A DNA stretch of 64,000 bases from Streptomyces bicolor (GTDB lineage: Bacteria > Actinomycetota > Actinomycetes > Streptomycetales > Streptomycetaceae). The notes beneath the pieces are model-generated. The model searched no databases. It had not been told where the DNA came from and worked only from the letters and a program-made list of their open reading frames with translations. Location: NCBI RefSeq assembly GCF_000719285.1, contig NZ_JOFS01000019.1, positions 62,001-126,000 on the forward strand, in the 5' to 3' direction. The translations under genes and the position numbers were made by a program. This document shows, piece by piece, positions 1 to 8,770 of this stretch (positions within the stretch are counted from its first letter, which is position 1; every line of letters begins with the position of its first letter).

Positions 1-613
1 GATCACCGACCGCCGTGATCTTGTACGGCGGTGAGTAGACCCGGCCCTGAAGGATCAGCGTGTTGCCCACACAGCGCACGGCGCTCGTGGAGATCAACCG
101 CTGGTCCATGACCTTGATGCCCTTGGCGCCGCTCTGCCACAGGGCATTGACCACGGCCTGGAGATCCTGTTGATGGATGACCAGGTAGTCGGGCTGGGGC
201 TCCGGATACCCGGGCAGCTTGGCGGTGGCATCCGGCGGGGCGTCGTTGAGCGTGACCGTGATCGCCTCGCCGGTCACCTTCTGCGTACCCGCGCTCTGCT
301 CCAGCGCCGCCAGCTTGTCGTCCTCGGCCTTCGTGCTGCCGTCGTCCCGCTCCGCCAGCGCCTCCACGTCGTCACGCAGGGCGGCGTTGGACTCGTTGAG
401 CCGGCCGTTCTCGTGGCTGCGTTCCTGGATCAGGTCCGAGAGCTTCAGCAATGAGGCGTCCGTGCGGATATCGGTGCCTTTGGCCGTATTGAAACTCGTG
501 AAGAAAATGAGCCCCGCGAGAGCGAAGACGGCCGCGGTGAGCACCCGCACCGGCCGGAAGCGGCCACGGACAGGACTGGATCCCGTCCCGGGGGAGTCGG
601 CAGAATTGCTCAA
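1..613 (-). CDS. DUF881 family membrane-anchored protein (3' end outside window)
   Basis: The gene runs off the left edge, so only about 204 N-terminal residues are visible. The start is a TTG at 611-613, preceded on the minus strand by GGAG. The protein begins with a short Arg-rich cytoplasmic stretch, then one membrane segment (about residues 22-40, [18 protein letters not shown]). A coiled-coil-like stretch follows ([19 protein letters not shown]), and then a domain with the DUF881 hallmarks [19 protein letters not shown] and KVMDQRLIS. The biochemical role of DUF881 proteins is not established. They commonly sit next to crgA and other division genes in actinobacteria, as here (crgA starts 143 bases away, divergent). 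The family call is strong; the function is unknown. Confidence 0.82.
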   Translation of the reverse strand, partial: MSNSADSPGTGSSPVRGRFRPVRVLTAAVFALAGLIFFTSFNTAKGTDIRTDASLLKLSDLIQERSHENGRLNESNAALRDDVEALAERDDGSTKAEDDKLAALEQSAGTQKVTGEAITVTLNDAPPDATAKLPGYPEPQPDYLVIHQQDLQAVVNALWQSGAKGIKVMDQRLISTSAVRCVGNTLILQGRVYSPPYKITAVGD

Positions 614-755
614 CGTACCCTTATCTCCTTCGGCGCCGCGGAAGCACTACGCTAACGGACGCCCGGGGGAGCAATCAGAGTCCCCTTGTACGCTGCCCCG
701 GAGCCAGCCAAAGTTCCCTGCGCGGCCACGCAGCGCATCGACAGGAGAGACCCTC

Positions 756-1010
756 GTGCCGAAGTCACGTATCCGCAAGAAGGCCGACTACACGCCGCCG
801 CCGTCGAAGCAGGCGGCCACCATCAAGCTGAACAGCCGCGCCTGGGTCGCGCCCGTGATGCTGGCCATGTTCGTCATCGGCCTGGCATGGATCGTCGTCT
901 TCTACGTGACCGACGGTTCGCTGCCCATCGATGCGCTGGGCAACTGGAACATCGTGGTGGGCTTCGGCTTCATCGCCGCCGGATTCGGCGTCTCCACGCA
1001 GTGGAAGTAG
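756..1010 (+). CDS. crgA: Cell division protein CrgA (84 aa)
   Basis: The start is a GTG preceded by AGGAGAG. The 84-residue product has a basic N-terminus ([12 protein letters not shown]), a first membrane segment at about residues 30-51, a short outside loop, and a second membrane segment at about 64-80. It ends in TQWK. Length and two-membrane-segment layout are those of CrgA. In Streptomyces CrgA inhibits or times FtsZ-ring septation during aerial growth; in mycobacteria it bridges FtsZ and septal PBPs. It is transcribed divergently from the DUF881 gene, and DnaA boxes lie just downstream. Confidence 0.93.
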   Translation: MPKSRIRKKADYTPPPSKQAATIKLNSRAWVAPVMLAMFVIGLAWIVVFYVTDGSLPIDALGNWNIVVGFGFIAAGFGVSTQWK

Positions 1011-1057
1011 CGGCCGCTTCTCGGTGAACTCAGTTCTACCCACGGCTATCCGCTGAG

Positions 1058-1271
1058 TTATCCACAGATCGCAAGAGCATCCACAGAGGACCTGGGGAAA
1101 AGAACGACGATCTGTGGATAACCCCTCGGGCGTTGACGCCGATACGACTGACACACCACGGATCCGGACGAGCGTTCGCCCCCTATCTGACCTGCGAAAA
1201 CGCGGGTCGGTGACAGGGGGCACAGTTGTTCGCGCACACTATGCACAAGATTGGCCACACGCTGTGGACAA
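1058..1271. promoter_or_regulatory. Group of DnaA boxes between crgA and the rhomboid gene
   Basis: Three good 9-mers are visible: TTATCCACA at 1058-1066, its reverse TGTGGATAA at 1113-1121, and TGTGGACAA (TTGTCCACA on the other strand) at 1263-1271. A weaker GCATCCACA lies at 1077-1085. The first two are inverted and centred 55 bp apart. The spacer holds no gene. They match the DnaA box forms used by Streptomyces (TTGTCCACA preferred). Whether DnaA binds here is inference. Confidence 0.6.
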
Positions 1272-1279
1272 CGTGCCGC

Positions 1280-2167
1280 TCAGGTGAGCTGCAAGGTCCT
1301 CAGCACGGTCACCAGGACAATCACGGCCAGGACCAGCGCACATGTGCCGTACTGGATCAGCGCCCGCCGCTGACGCGGTGCGTGGACCATGGCGTAGCCG
1401 ATGACGACGCCGGCGACGAGGCCGCCGATGTGGGCCTGCCAGGAGATGTTGAACCCGGGGCTGAAGGTGAAGATCAGGTTGATCACCAGCAGCGCGATGA
1501 TCGGCCGCATGTCGTAGTTGAGGCGGCGCATGAGGACGGCTGTGGCACCGAAGAGGCCGAAGATGGCGCCGGAGGCACCGAGCGTGGCCGTGGTCGGGGA
1601 CTCCAGCAGGTAGGCCAGAACGCCGCCCGCGAGGCCGGAGCAGAGGTAGAGCGCGAGGTAGCGGGCACGGCCTAGTGCGGCTTCGAGGGGGCCGCCGAGC
1701 CACCACAGGCTGAGCATGTTGAAGGCGATGTGCCAGATGGCCTCGTGGGTGAACATCGAGGTCACGAGGCGGTACCACTCGCCGCCGGCAACGCCTTCGG
1801 TCGGGTTGAACGGGGCGGGCGGCCAGGCGCCGAGGAGGACCAGGTCGTTCAGCAGGGTGGTGCTGGTCTGCACGGCGATGAACACCGCGAGGTTGATCCC
1901 GATGAGGATCTTGGTGACCAGACGGGGGTCGGCGGTGATGGTGCCGCCGGCGATGGTGCGGGGACGGGCGGCGTCAGGGGCATGTCCGGTGCCGGAACCA
2001 CCGCGGACGCAGTCGGGGCACTGGAAGCCGACGGAGGCGCTGACCATGCAGTCAGGGCAGATCGGGCGTTCGCAGCGAGTGCAGCGGACGCCGGTCTCGC
2101 GGCCCGGGTGTCGGTAGCAGACGGGCAGGCTCTGGGCGTCCTGCGAGCTGCCGGCCGGCTGGTCCAT
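1280..2167 (-). CDS. Rhomboid family intramembrane serine protease with N-terminal zinc-finger-like domain
   Basis: The start ATG (2165-2167) follows AGGGGATCTC; an upstream in-frame start at 2206 has no such site. The 295-residue product has a cysteine-rich N-terminus (C17, H20, C29, C32, C37, C40, C50, C53) resembling a B-box or zinc ribbon. At least six membrane segments follow. Rhomboid hallmarks are HIAFN (146-150), the catalytic serine in GASG (S199) and the catalytic histidine in HIGG (H246). Rhomboids cleave membrane proteins within the bilayer; the substrate here is unknown. It lies downstream of the cyclophilin gene on the same strand, separated by a hairpin. Confidence 0.9.
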   Translation of the reverse strand: MDQPAGSSQDAQSLPVCYRHPGRETGVRCTRCERPICPDCMVSASVGFQCPDCVRGGSGTGHAPDAARPRTIAGGTITADPRLVTKILIGINLAVFIAVQTSTTLLNDLVLLGAWPPAPFNPTEGVAGGEWYRLVTSMFTHEAIWHIAFNMLSLWWLGGPLEAALGRARYLALYLCSGLAGGVLAYLLESPTTATLGASGAIFGLFGATAVLMRRLNYDMRPIIALLVINLIFTFSPGFNISWQAHIGGLVAGVVIGYAMVHAPRQRRALIQYGTCALVLAVIVLVTVLRTLQLT

Positions 2168-2210
2168 GAGATCCCCTAGTTCGTCGTACGCGGTGCACGT
2201 CCACATGCAT

Positions 2211-2242
2211 CGCCCCGCTCTTCCTTACGGATGAGCGGGGCG
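2211..2242. terminator. Hairpin between cyclophilin and rhomboid genes
   Basis: CGCCCCGCTC (2211-2220) pairs with GAGCGGGGCG (2233-2242) around a 12-base loop. The T-rich tail (TTTTGTT) is on the plus strand. On the minus strand, where both neighbouring genes are read, the hairpin is preceded by AAAAC and has no U-tract. It probably ends cyclophilin transcription, possibly in both directions. Confidence 0.5.
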
Positions 2243-2293
2243 TTTTGTTCCCTGTGGGAGTTGTCGAACGGTTCCCTGAGGGAGGTGTCGGAC

Positions 2294-2827
2294 TCAGCCT
2301 TCGCGGGTCTCGACGACGACCGACTCGATGACGACGTCCTTGACCGGACGGTCGGTGCGCGGGTTGGTCTGGGTGGTCGCGATGACGTCCACGACCTTCT
2401 GGCTGGCCGCGTCGGTGACCTCACCGAAGATGGTGTGCTTGCGGTTCAGCCAGGTGGTCGGGGAGACCGTGATGAAGAACTGCGAGCCGTTGGTGCCCGG
2501 CCCGGCGTTGGCCATGGCGAGCAGGTACGGCTTGTCGAAGGAGAGGTCCGGGTGGAACTCGTCCTGGAACTGGTAACCGGGACCGCCGGTGCCGTTGCCC
2601 AGCGGGTCACCGCCCTGGATCATGAAGCCGCTGATGACCCGGTGGAAGACCGTGCCGTCGTAGAGCTTGGCCGTGGACTTCTCTCCGGTGGCCGGGTTCG
2701 TCCACTCACGCTCGCCCTTGGCGAGCTCGACGAAGTTCTTGACCGTGATCGGCGCGTGGTTCGGGAGGAGCCGGACCTCGATGTCGCCGTGGTTGGTCTT
2801 CAGGGTGGCGTAGAGCTGCTCAGCCAC
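2294..2827 (-). CDS. ppiA: Cyclophilin-type peptidyl-prolyl cis-trans isomerase
   Basis: The start chosen is GTG at 2827, because GGAAGG sits just upstream and the protein then begins MAEQLYATLKT, as cyclophilins do. The 177-aa product has the active-site block FHRVISGFMIQGGDP (catalytic Arg at about 63), NGSQFFIT (113-120), Trp126 and HTIFGEV (131-137). It catalyses proline isomerisation in protein folding. No signal peptide is seen, so it should be cytoplasmic. A cyclophilin gene is found near oriC in many actinobacteria, including mycobacteria. The DUF5324 gene is divergent upstream. Confidence 0.93.
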   Translation of the reverse strand: MAEQLYATLKTNHGDIEVRLLPNHAPITVKNFVELAKGEREWTNPATGEKSTAKLYDGTVFHRVISGFMIQGGDPLGNGTGGPGYQFQDEFHPDLSFDKPYLLAMANAGPGTNGSQFFITVSPTTWLNRKHTIFGEVTDAASQKVVDVIATTQTNPRTDRPVKDVVIESVVVETREG

Positions 2828-3152
2828 GATCTGCCTTCCGTTGTCTTCCTGTGACCCCCTGATCCTCGCATGGACGGCGGCGTACGTCGCCCGGCACTCG
2901 TTCACCGGCAGGCAACCGTGGCGATCGCTTGCAGAAATCCCGTCGAGAAGGCCCGTGGCGGGGGCGCGAAGCGCCGAACCGTGGCATTGTCGACGACAAG
3001 CCCGCGTTGACCCTCATTAATCCGCTATTGCACTTGATCAGCTCCATCGGCACCCATATGCCCGCCCTCACATGCCGCAGAGCGTTCTGACAGGCATGAT
3101 CCGTAAAAGGGTGGAAAGTCGAAAACCGTACGCCACCGAGGAGGAGGATCCC

Positions 3153-3866
3153 GTGACCCGCATTGACAGCGTGCGCGCCGCGACCGGCTCGGCGAAGGAC
3201 AGCGTGCTGCACGCCGCGGAAGTGGTGGCGCCCTACGCCGACACCGCCAAGGACAGGGCCGCGCAATACGCGCACGAGGCACGCGTACGGCTCGCGCCCA
3301 AGGTGTCGCAGGCCACCGAGCAGGCCCGCGCGCAGGCACTTCTGCAGTACGGCACGCATGTCGCGCCGCGTCTGGAGCAGGCCCGTGCGCATGTGCCACC
3401 GAAGGTCGACCACGCCGCCCATGAGGCCGCCGCACGTACACGTAAGGCTGCCCGGCAGGCAGCCGACTACTCCAGGCCGAGGATCGAACAGGCAGTGGCC
3501 GTGGCGGGGCCCGTCAGGGGCGAGGCCGCCGCGCGCGGTGCCGCCGCGTTGGCGGCGCTGCGCGGCCAGGTCTCGCCGAAGGAGATCCAGAAGCTGGTCC
3601 GCAGGCACGAGAGGCGCGCCAAGGCCGGTCGTGCCACGAAGGCGCTGGCGGTGTTCGGTGTCCTCGCGGGCGCTGCCTTCGCGGCCTGGAAGTGGTGGGA
3701 CAAGCAGGCCAACCCGGACTGGCTGGTCGAGCCTCCCGCCGCGACCGAGGTACCCGAGGCGAGCCATCTCGCTTCGGTGGACGGCAGCGGCCAGTCCGCC
3801 CTTGATCCCGAGGTCCAGGCGAAGGAAGCCGAGGAGGAGGCGGCCCGTCGCGACGAGGGCCGGTGA
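3153..3866 (+). CDS. DUF5324 family protein, alanine/arginine-rich with one membrane segment
   Basis: GTG at 3153 follows GGAGGAGG, a strong ribosome site. The 237-aa product begins VTRIDSVRAATGSAKDS. It is rich in Ala, Arg, Glu and Gln, with long amphipathic helical stretches of apolipoprotein-like character. A membrane segment lies at about residues 167-182 (TKALAVFGVLAGAAFAAW), followed by an acidic tail. The family is known by sequence in Streptomyces near oriC but has no established function. A long hairpin and a parS site follow directly. Confidence 0.8.
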   Translation: MTRIDSVRAATGSAKDSVLHAAEVVAPYADTAKDRAAQYAHEARVRLAPKVSQATEQARAQALLQYGTHVAPRLEQARAHVPPKVDHAAHEAAARTRKAARQAADYSRPRIEQAVAVAGPVRGEAAARGAAALAALRGQVSPKEIQKLVRRHERRAKAGRATKALAVFGVLAGAAFAAWKWWDKQANPDWLVEPPAATEVPEASHLASVDGSGQSALDPEVQAKEAEEEAARRDEGR

Positions 3867-3900
3867 TGTGAGGCCGGCGCCGACCGGTAGGTGAACTCCG

Positions 3901-3937
3901 CCGTGGGACGGGAGACTTGAGGTCTTCCGTCCCACGG
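3901..3937 (+). terminator. Strong hairpin terminator after the DUF5324 gene
   Basis: CCGTGGGACGG (3901-3911) pairs perfectly with CCGTCCCACGG (3927-3937). The inner GAGAC/GTCTT extends the stem around a TTGAG loop. No T-tract follows, which is usual for Streptomyces. The facing tRNA-Ala is convergent. Confidence 0.75.
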
Positions 3938-3940
3938 CGA

Positions 3941-3956
3941 TGTTTCACGTGGAACA
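3941..3956. other. parS: parS site, one mismatch
   Basis: TGTTTCACGTGGAACA differs from the consensus TGTTTCACGTGAAACA at one base. It lies three bases after the terminator hairpin and between convergent genes. It is the only parS I can see on the left side of oriC in this window. Confidence 0.8.
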
Positions 3957-4168
3957 TCGCCCGCTCGGGCAATGGCGGGGGCAAGGGCCCGCCCTGGGCT
4001 GCGCTTCAACGTGCTCGGGCCACGGGAGGGCCGGCCTGGCGGCTGGCGGGTGCAGTTGGGTGGGCGCACCGCGCCCCTGGACGAGCTCTGCGTCGCCGGT
4101 TATCAGGCCAGCGCGGGAAATCGCCGCCACTTCTGCGAGCCGACCCCGCTCGAACGGAAACCAGAAAA

Positions 4169-4201
4169 CCCTCTGACCTGCGTCCGGCGTAGGTCAGAGG
4201 G
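4169..4201 (-). terminator. Intrinsic terminator of tRNA-Ala
   Basis: On the minus strand an 11-bp perfect stem (CCCTCTGACCT / AGGTCAGAGGG) is followed by TTTTCT. It lies nine bases downstream of the tRNA 3' end. Confidence 0.85.
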
Positions 4202-4210
4202 CTGGGTGAG

Positions 4211-4283
4211 TGGAGCCTAGGGGAGTCGAACCCCTGACATCTGCCATGCAAAGACAGCGCTCTACCAACTGAGCTAAGGCCCC
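4211..4283 (-). tRNA. tRNA-Ala (anticodon TGC)
   Basis: The 73-nt cloverleaf is read on the minus strand from GGGGCCTTAGCTC to CTAGGCTCCA. The acceptor stem carries the G3-U70 wobble pair that identifies alanine tRNAs. The anticodon loop CTTTGCA gives TGC, and the T arm contains GGTTCGA. CCA is not encoded. Confidence 0.97.
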
Positions 4284-4467
4284 GAAGACGGAACGTCCGA
4301 CGAAAGGAAACCACACATCGCCGGGCGCCCAGACCAGAGTACCCGGTCGCCCCCCGTATCCCGCAAAAGGATTGGGGGTCCCGGTAAGCGACCACTCTCC
4401 GTAAGATGCTCGGCGTGGTTCGCTACAGCGAACCCAAGTTTTTTTGGGGAAGCGATGGGGAGACGCA

Positions 4468-5016
4468 ATGGACGCCGCACAGCAGGAAGCCACCGCAAGA
4501 GCGCGGGAACTGCAGCGGAACTGGTACGGGGAGCCACTGGGGGCGCTCTTCCGTAAGCTCATCGACGATCTTGGTCTCAACCAGGCTCGTCTCGCGGGGG
4601 TACTGGGACTGTCCGCACCGATGCTGTCGCAGCTGATGAGCGGCCAGCGGGCGAAGATCGGCAATCCCGCCGTGGTCCAGCGGGTGCAGCTGCTGCAGGA
4701 CCTGGCGGGGCAGGTCGCGGACGGCAGCGTGAGCGCGGCCGAGGCCACCGAGCGCATGGAGGAGATCAAGAAGTCGCAGGGGGGCTCGGTGCTCAGCAAC
4801 ACCACGCAGACGACGAGCAGTTCGGGGGCGCCCACGGTCAAGCGGGTGGTCCGCGAGATCCAGTCGCTGCTGCGCTCGGTGGCGGCCGCGGGAGACATCA
4901 TCGAGGCCGCTGACACTCTCGCCCCCACCCACCCGGAACTGGCAGAGTTCCTCCGGGTGTACGGCGCCGGTCGCACCTCCGACGCGGTCACGCACTACCA
5001 GTCTCACCAGAACTGA
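4468..5016 (+). CDS. XRE-like helix-turn-helix DNA-binding protein
   Basis: ATG at 4468 is preceded by GGGGAG at the proper spacing, so I prefer it to the in-frame start 24 bases upstream. The 182-aa product has a Cro/XRE-type helix-turn-helix at about residues 25-65 (LGALFRKLIDDLGL, NQARLAGVLGLSAPMLSQLMS). A linker rich in Ser and Thr follows, then a helical C-terminus (VKRVVREIQSLLRSVAAAGDIIEAAD). Targets are unknown. It precedes a Ser/Thr kinase on the same strand, 331 bases away, so the two could be functionally linked; this is inference. Confidence 0.82.
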   Translation: MDAAQQEATARARELQRNWYGEPLGALFRKLIDDLGLNQARLAGVLGLSAPMLSQLMSGQRAKIGNPAVVQRVQLLQDLAGQVADGSVSAAEATERMEEIKKSQGGSVLSNTTQTTSSSGAPTVKRVVREIQSLLRSVAAAGDIIEAADTLAPTHPELAEFLRVYGAGRTSDAVTHYQSHQN

Positions 5017-5188
5017 CCCCGAGGTCCCGGTCGCCGAAGGGGGTTCGGCAGCCGGGCCGACGGACTGCGTCCTGGACGGCACGAGGGGGTCGTGCGGTTC
5101 AGCGGCGAGGTCACACGGGCGTCCGGCCGACGCGTTCGCGGTGAGCTGCACGACGGGGGGCGTGTGGCTCAGCGAGGAGGGTCGGGTC

Positions 5189-5255
5189 GGGGAGTCCCTG
5201 ACAACGGAGTCGGAGACGGGGGAATCCGGCAACGGGGAGTCCCATGAGGGAGTCC
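5189..5255 (+). repeat. Short repeated motif GGGGAGTCC upstream of the kinase
   Basis: The 331-base spacer between the regulator and the kinase has no credible gene. It contains GGGGAGTCC at 5189-5197 and 5234-5242, GGGGAATCC at 5219-5227 and GGGAGTCC at 5248-5255. The copies start 30, 15 and 14 bases apart. This could be a repeated regulator site or just G-rich leader sequence. Confidence 0.35.
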
Positions 5256-5347
5256 GTCGGGGGCGAAGGAGTGCAGCGAGGGGGAGTCGTATCGCTCGTA
5301 GGGGGAAGCAAGGGGGGTAACCAAAGGGGGAGGAGCGACGCACAGCC

Positions 5348-7246
5348 ATGGGTGAGGTCTTCGCCGGCCGGTACGAACTGGTCGACCCGATCGGACGCGG
5401 AGGCGTCGGCGCCGTCTGGCGTGCCTGGGACCACCGCCGGCGCCGGTACGTGGCCGCCAAGGTGCTGCAGCAGAGCGACGCGCACTCGCTGCTGCGGTTC
5501 GTCCGCGAACAGGCCCTCCGGATCGATCATCCCCATGTGCTCGCGCCGGCCAGCTGGGCCGCCGACGACGACAAGGTCCTGTTCACCATGGACCTGGTGG
5601 CCGGTGGTTCGCTGGTCCATCTCATCGGAGACTACGGTCCCTTGCCGCCTTCCTTCGTCTGCACGCTCCTCGACCAGCTCCTCGCGGGACTGGCCGCGGT
5701 GCACGCGGAGGGCGTCGTTCACCGTGACATCAAGCCCGCCAACCTCCTCCTCGAGGCCACCGGCACGGCACGCCCGCGACTGCGCCTGTCCGACTTCGGC
5801 ATCGCCATGCGGCTGGGCGAGCCGCGCCTGACCGAGACCAACCTCGTGGTGGGGACGCCCGGTTACCTCGCGCCCGAGCAACTCATGGGCGCGGAGCCGG
5901 ACTTCCCGGCCGATCTGTTCGCCGTAGGACTGGTCGCGCTGTATCTGCTGGAGGGCGCCAAGCCTGACGCCAAGGCGCTCATCCTGTACTTCGCCGAGCA
6001 TGGAACTCCCAGTGCGCCCAAGGGAATTCCCGAACCTCTGTGGCAGGTCGTGGCCTCGCTGCTGCAGCCGGATCCGCAGGCGCGGTTCCGCACGGCCACG
6101 GGTGCGCGCAAGGCGCTCGCGTCGGCCGCCGAACTCCTGCCGGAACCGGGCCCCGACGACGAGCTGATCGAGATCTTCGACCAACTCGGGCCGCTGCCCC
6201 CGGGGTACGGACCCAACGGGCCGCTCAAACCGGCTCCAGGTGTCGAAGGGGGCAGGGGTGGCTCCCGGCGGTTCGGGGCGGGCTCGGTGGGGGCGGACGT
6301 CACCGGGTCCGCATCGAGCGCCGCCGGCTCCCTCTCAAGCGCCCATGGTTCCGTGTCGAGCGCTCATGGCTCGGGGGCGAACGCTCATGGCTCGGGGGCG
6401 GGCATCCATGGATCCGGGGCGGGCGCTTCTGGCTCTGGGCAGACCGGCACCGGCTCCGTGCCGACAGACACCGGGAGCGCAGGCACCGCACCGAGCGATC
6501 CGCGTCAGGGTGTCGCCGGGCCGATCCCGGCCGCCGACCTCACGGGGTCCCTGTCCGAGCTCGCTCCGCACATGCCCTTGCCGGGGCCTCAACCCCAGCC
6601 GCCGCGGCACCCGCCCTCCGTCCAGGAGCCCTCCGTTCCCTCGCAGTTCGGTGACAGCAGCGGTCCCCTCGCCATGTCGGACACCGGCAGCTTCCCTCTG
6701 CCACCGCCACAGGCCACCGGTTCCTCCCCGCAGACTCACACGCCCTCGCCACAGCCACGCCCGGTACAGGCACCACTCCACCCGCAAGCACACAGCCCGA
6801 GACACCAGGACGAAGCGCAAGGCCAAGCCCGAGCCCAGGGCCAGGGCCAGGGCCAGGGCCAGGGCCAGGATCACTTCCAGGCCCAGGCACGTGGGGACGC
6901 GCAGCACCACTCCGCTCCCCACATCTCCCCCTACGACACCACGCACGTCCTGTCCTCCCCTCCTCGGCACGCACCGCAGTACTCGGCTCAGCCCTCGACG
7001 CCGACGCCGTCATCAGACCAACTCGTCGATGCCTCTACTGCTTCGTACACCGCTCAGAGCCCGCAGGTTCCACCTTCGGCGCCCCCACATCCGCAGCCCC
7101 GCCGCCGCGGCAGCCATCGCGCCGCCCGCCGTACAGCCCAAGAACGAACACGCCGCCCCGGCCCACCCGCCAAGGTGGCGGTCCCACTCCTGCTGCTTGC
7201 GCTGGCCTGCTACGCCGTGGGGTTCTGGGCACTTGCCCAGATCTGA
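5348..7246 (+). CDS. Membrane-anchored eukaryotic-type Ser/Thr protein kinase
   Basis: The 632-aa product has an N-terminal kinase domain (about 9-265). Visible motifs are the glycine loop IGRGGVGAVW (15-24), the ATP lysine in AAKVL (K38), HRDIKPANLL (catalytic D127), DFG (149-151) and GTPGYLAPE (169-177), so it should be active. A 340-residue low-complexity linker follows: repeated AHGSG, then Pro/Gln-rich, then a QG run. One membrane segment lies at the extreme C-terminus (about 608-630), with no PASTA or other sensor domain after it. The kinase should therefore face the cytoplasm, tethered by a long flexible arm. Targets are unknown. A gene of this type sits at this place in other Streptomyces. 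Confidence 0.92.
   Translation: MGEVFAGRYELVDPIGRGGVGAVWRAWDHRRRRYVAAKVLQQSDAHSLLRFVREQALRIDHPHVLAPASWAADDDKVLFTMDLVAGGSLVHLIGDYGPLPPSFVCTLLDQLLAGLAAVHAEGVVHRDIKPANLLLEATGTARPRLRLSDFGIAMRLGEPRLTETNLVVGTPGYLAPEQLMGAEPDFPADLFAVGLVALYLLEGAKPDAKALILYFAEHGTPSAPKGIPEPLWQVVASLLQPDPQARFRTATGARKALASAAELLPEPGPDDELIEIFDQLGPLPPGYGPNGPLKPAPGVEGGRGGSRRFGAGSVGADVTGSASSAAGSLSSAHGSVSSAHGSGANAHGSGAGIHGSGAGASGSGQTGTGSVPTDTGSAGTAPSDPRQGVAGPIPAADLTGSLSELAPHMPLPGPQPQPPRHPPSVQEPSVPSQFGDSSGPLAMSDTGSFPLPPPQATGSSPQTHTPSPQPRPVQAPLHPQAHSPRHQDEAQGQARAQGQGQGQGQGQDHFQAQARGDAQHHSAPHISPYDTTHVLSSPPRHAPQYSAQPSTPTPSSDQLVDASTASYTAQSPQVPPSAPPHPQPRRRGSHRAARRTAQERTRRPGPPAKVAVPLLLLALACYAVGFWALAQI
6835..6869 (+). repeat. CCAGGG hexanucleotide tandem repeat inside the kinase gene
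   Basis: Five perfect CCAGGG units and one partial unit encode alternating Gln-Gly in the kinase linker. The unit length is a multiple of three, so copy-number change would lengthen or shorten the linker without breaking the frame. Confidence 0.85.
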
Positions 7247-7288
7247 CATCGCTGGAGTGATCCAGCCCTCCGCGGACCTCCACCCGCC

Positions 7289-8623
7289 CTACAAGGCCCC
7301 AACCCTCCGCCGAGCCACCACAGCCCACACCCCCAGCACCACCAGCACCAAGGTCCCCCCTCCGATCCCGCTCACCGCGAGTACGGTCATCGCAGGGTCA
7401 CCGCCGCCCTCGGAACCGTCCCCCGCGACCACCTGCCGATCGCTCGCCGCGACCTGGAAGACACCCTCCGGCTCGGACTGCCCCGCATAACGGGGACCGG
7501 TCGCCTCGTCACCCCCGACCCGCACACGCAGCGTCAGCCCGAACGGTCCGTCTCCGTACGTCTCGGCCACCTCGGCAGCGAGATGGACCACGAGGTAGTA
7601 GGGCCCGGCGAACCGCATGCCGCTGAACCTTTTGGGGAGGGCGTACCGGTTCTCGTACGCGACCGGTGGGAGAGGGTCGAGTTCGGCGGCGGTCCGTCGG
7701 CCGTTGTAGGCGGTGCTCACGTCGTCGACGAAGCCGCGCGCGGGGTTGTAGAGGGCGAGGTTCAGGGCGTAGCCGGCGGAGCCGCCGCCGCTCGAACCGC
7801 CCAGTTCGGCGGTGGCGTACAACTGTCGGCCCCAGTCGAGCGGCACCTTGTAGAAGAGCGTTCGGCCGGGCGTGATGTCGGAACGCCAGGCACCCTGGTC
7901 GACGGATACCGCCGAGGCGAAGCCGGATCCCCCTTCGCGGGGCACGTCCTCGTCGGTGAGGGGGGCCGGAGAGGCGGAGTTCCAGGCCTCGGGGGCGCTG
8001 GTGGCGCCGACCTGCTCCAGGGACGGCTCCGAGGTGGCGAAGAGCTCCAGGTCCCAGGCTTCCGGCGCGGAGTCCGCCCTGCCGACGCGCTGTACGGTCA
8101 CGTAGTAGGTGCCCGCCTTCTCGCAGCGAGGCCGGTTCGAGGAGGCCTCGCGCACCCCCCATACCGCGATCGGTCGCGCGCTGTGGACGACGCCGAAGTT
8201 CTCGCTTCTGAACGAGCAGCGACTGCCGCCGGCGTCCTCCAGGGACACCTTGATGCCGTCGCTCGCGTCGACCGTGCTGCCGGGAGGGGGGATGGCGGTC
8301 ACGGAGACGTACACGTCAGAGGTGGCGTCGAGGTCGAGGCTGTAGTGGATCTCGCCGCTGCTCGGCAGGGAGCTCTTGTACGTCGCGCCGGGCGTGAGGA
8401 GCGGGGCGTCCGTGGTGCTCGGCGAGCCGGGGACGGGGCGGGCGTCCGGTGCGTAGGCGTAGGGGCTGGGCGTTCCGGCCGCGACTGCGGGCTGGGCCGG
8501 CAGGGCAACCGTCGTGCCCAGCAGCAGCGCCCCGCCTGCGAGGGCGGCACGCGCGCGTGCCGAGCGCGAGGAATGACCGCGCCGCACCTTCTCGCGACGC
8601 CACCGCGCCGTACGCCGCCCCAT
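7289..8623 (-). CDS. Secreted, membrane-anchored protein of unknown function
   Basis: The start is ATG at 8623 after AGGGG; the GTG one codon earlier is an alternative. The 444-aa product has an Arg-rich N-terminus, a hydrophobic core (about 27-47) and a likely signal peptidase site near AVAAG. An extracellular beta-rich region follows. A second hydrophobic segment near the C-terminus (about 412-435, VSGIGGGTLVLVVLGVWAVVA) is followed by RRR, so the bulk is outside the cell and held by the C-terminal anchor. I do not recognise a catalytic motif. It converges with the kinase gene. Confidence 0.78.
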   Translation of the reverse strand: MGRRTARWRREKVRRGHSSRSARARAALAGGALLLGTTVALPAQPAVAAGTPSPYAYAPDARPVPGSPSTTDAPLLTPGATYKSSLPSSGEIHYSLDLDATSDVYVSVTAIPPPGSTVDASDGIKVSLEDAGGSRCSFRSENFGVVHSARPIAVWGVREASSNRPRCEKAGTYYVTVQRVGRADSAPEAWDLELFATSEPSLEQVGATSAPEAWNSASPAPLTDEDVPREGGSGFASAVSVDQGAWRSDITPGRTLFYKVPLDWGRQLYATAELGGSSGGGSAGYALNLALYNPARGFVDDVSTAYNGRRTAAELDPLPPVAYENRYALPKRFSGMRFAGPYYLVVHLAAEVAETYGDGPFGLTLRVRVGGDEATGPRYAGQSEPEGVFQVAASDRQVVAGDGSEGGGDPAMTVLAVSGIGGGTLVLVVLGVWAVVARRRVGAL

Positions 8624-8770
8624 CACGCGCCACCCCTGTCGTCACCGGACCATGGACGTCGCCCATCCTGCCCAGCCCGGCCTCGCGTCACCCACGCAAT
8701 CCGTACGGCCGTCCGAAACGCCCGGCTCTAAGACCGTGTCCTACATGGTCAGTTGGCAGTTGAGCTGGGC

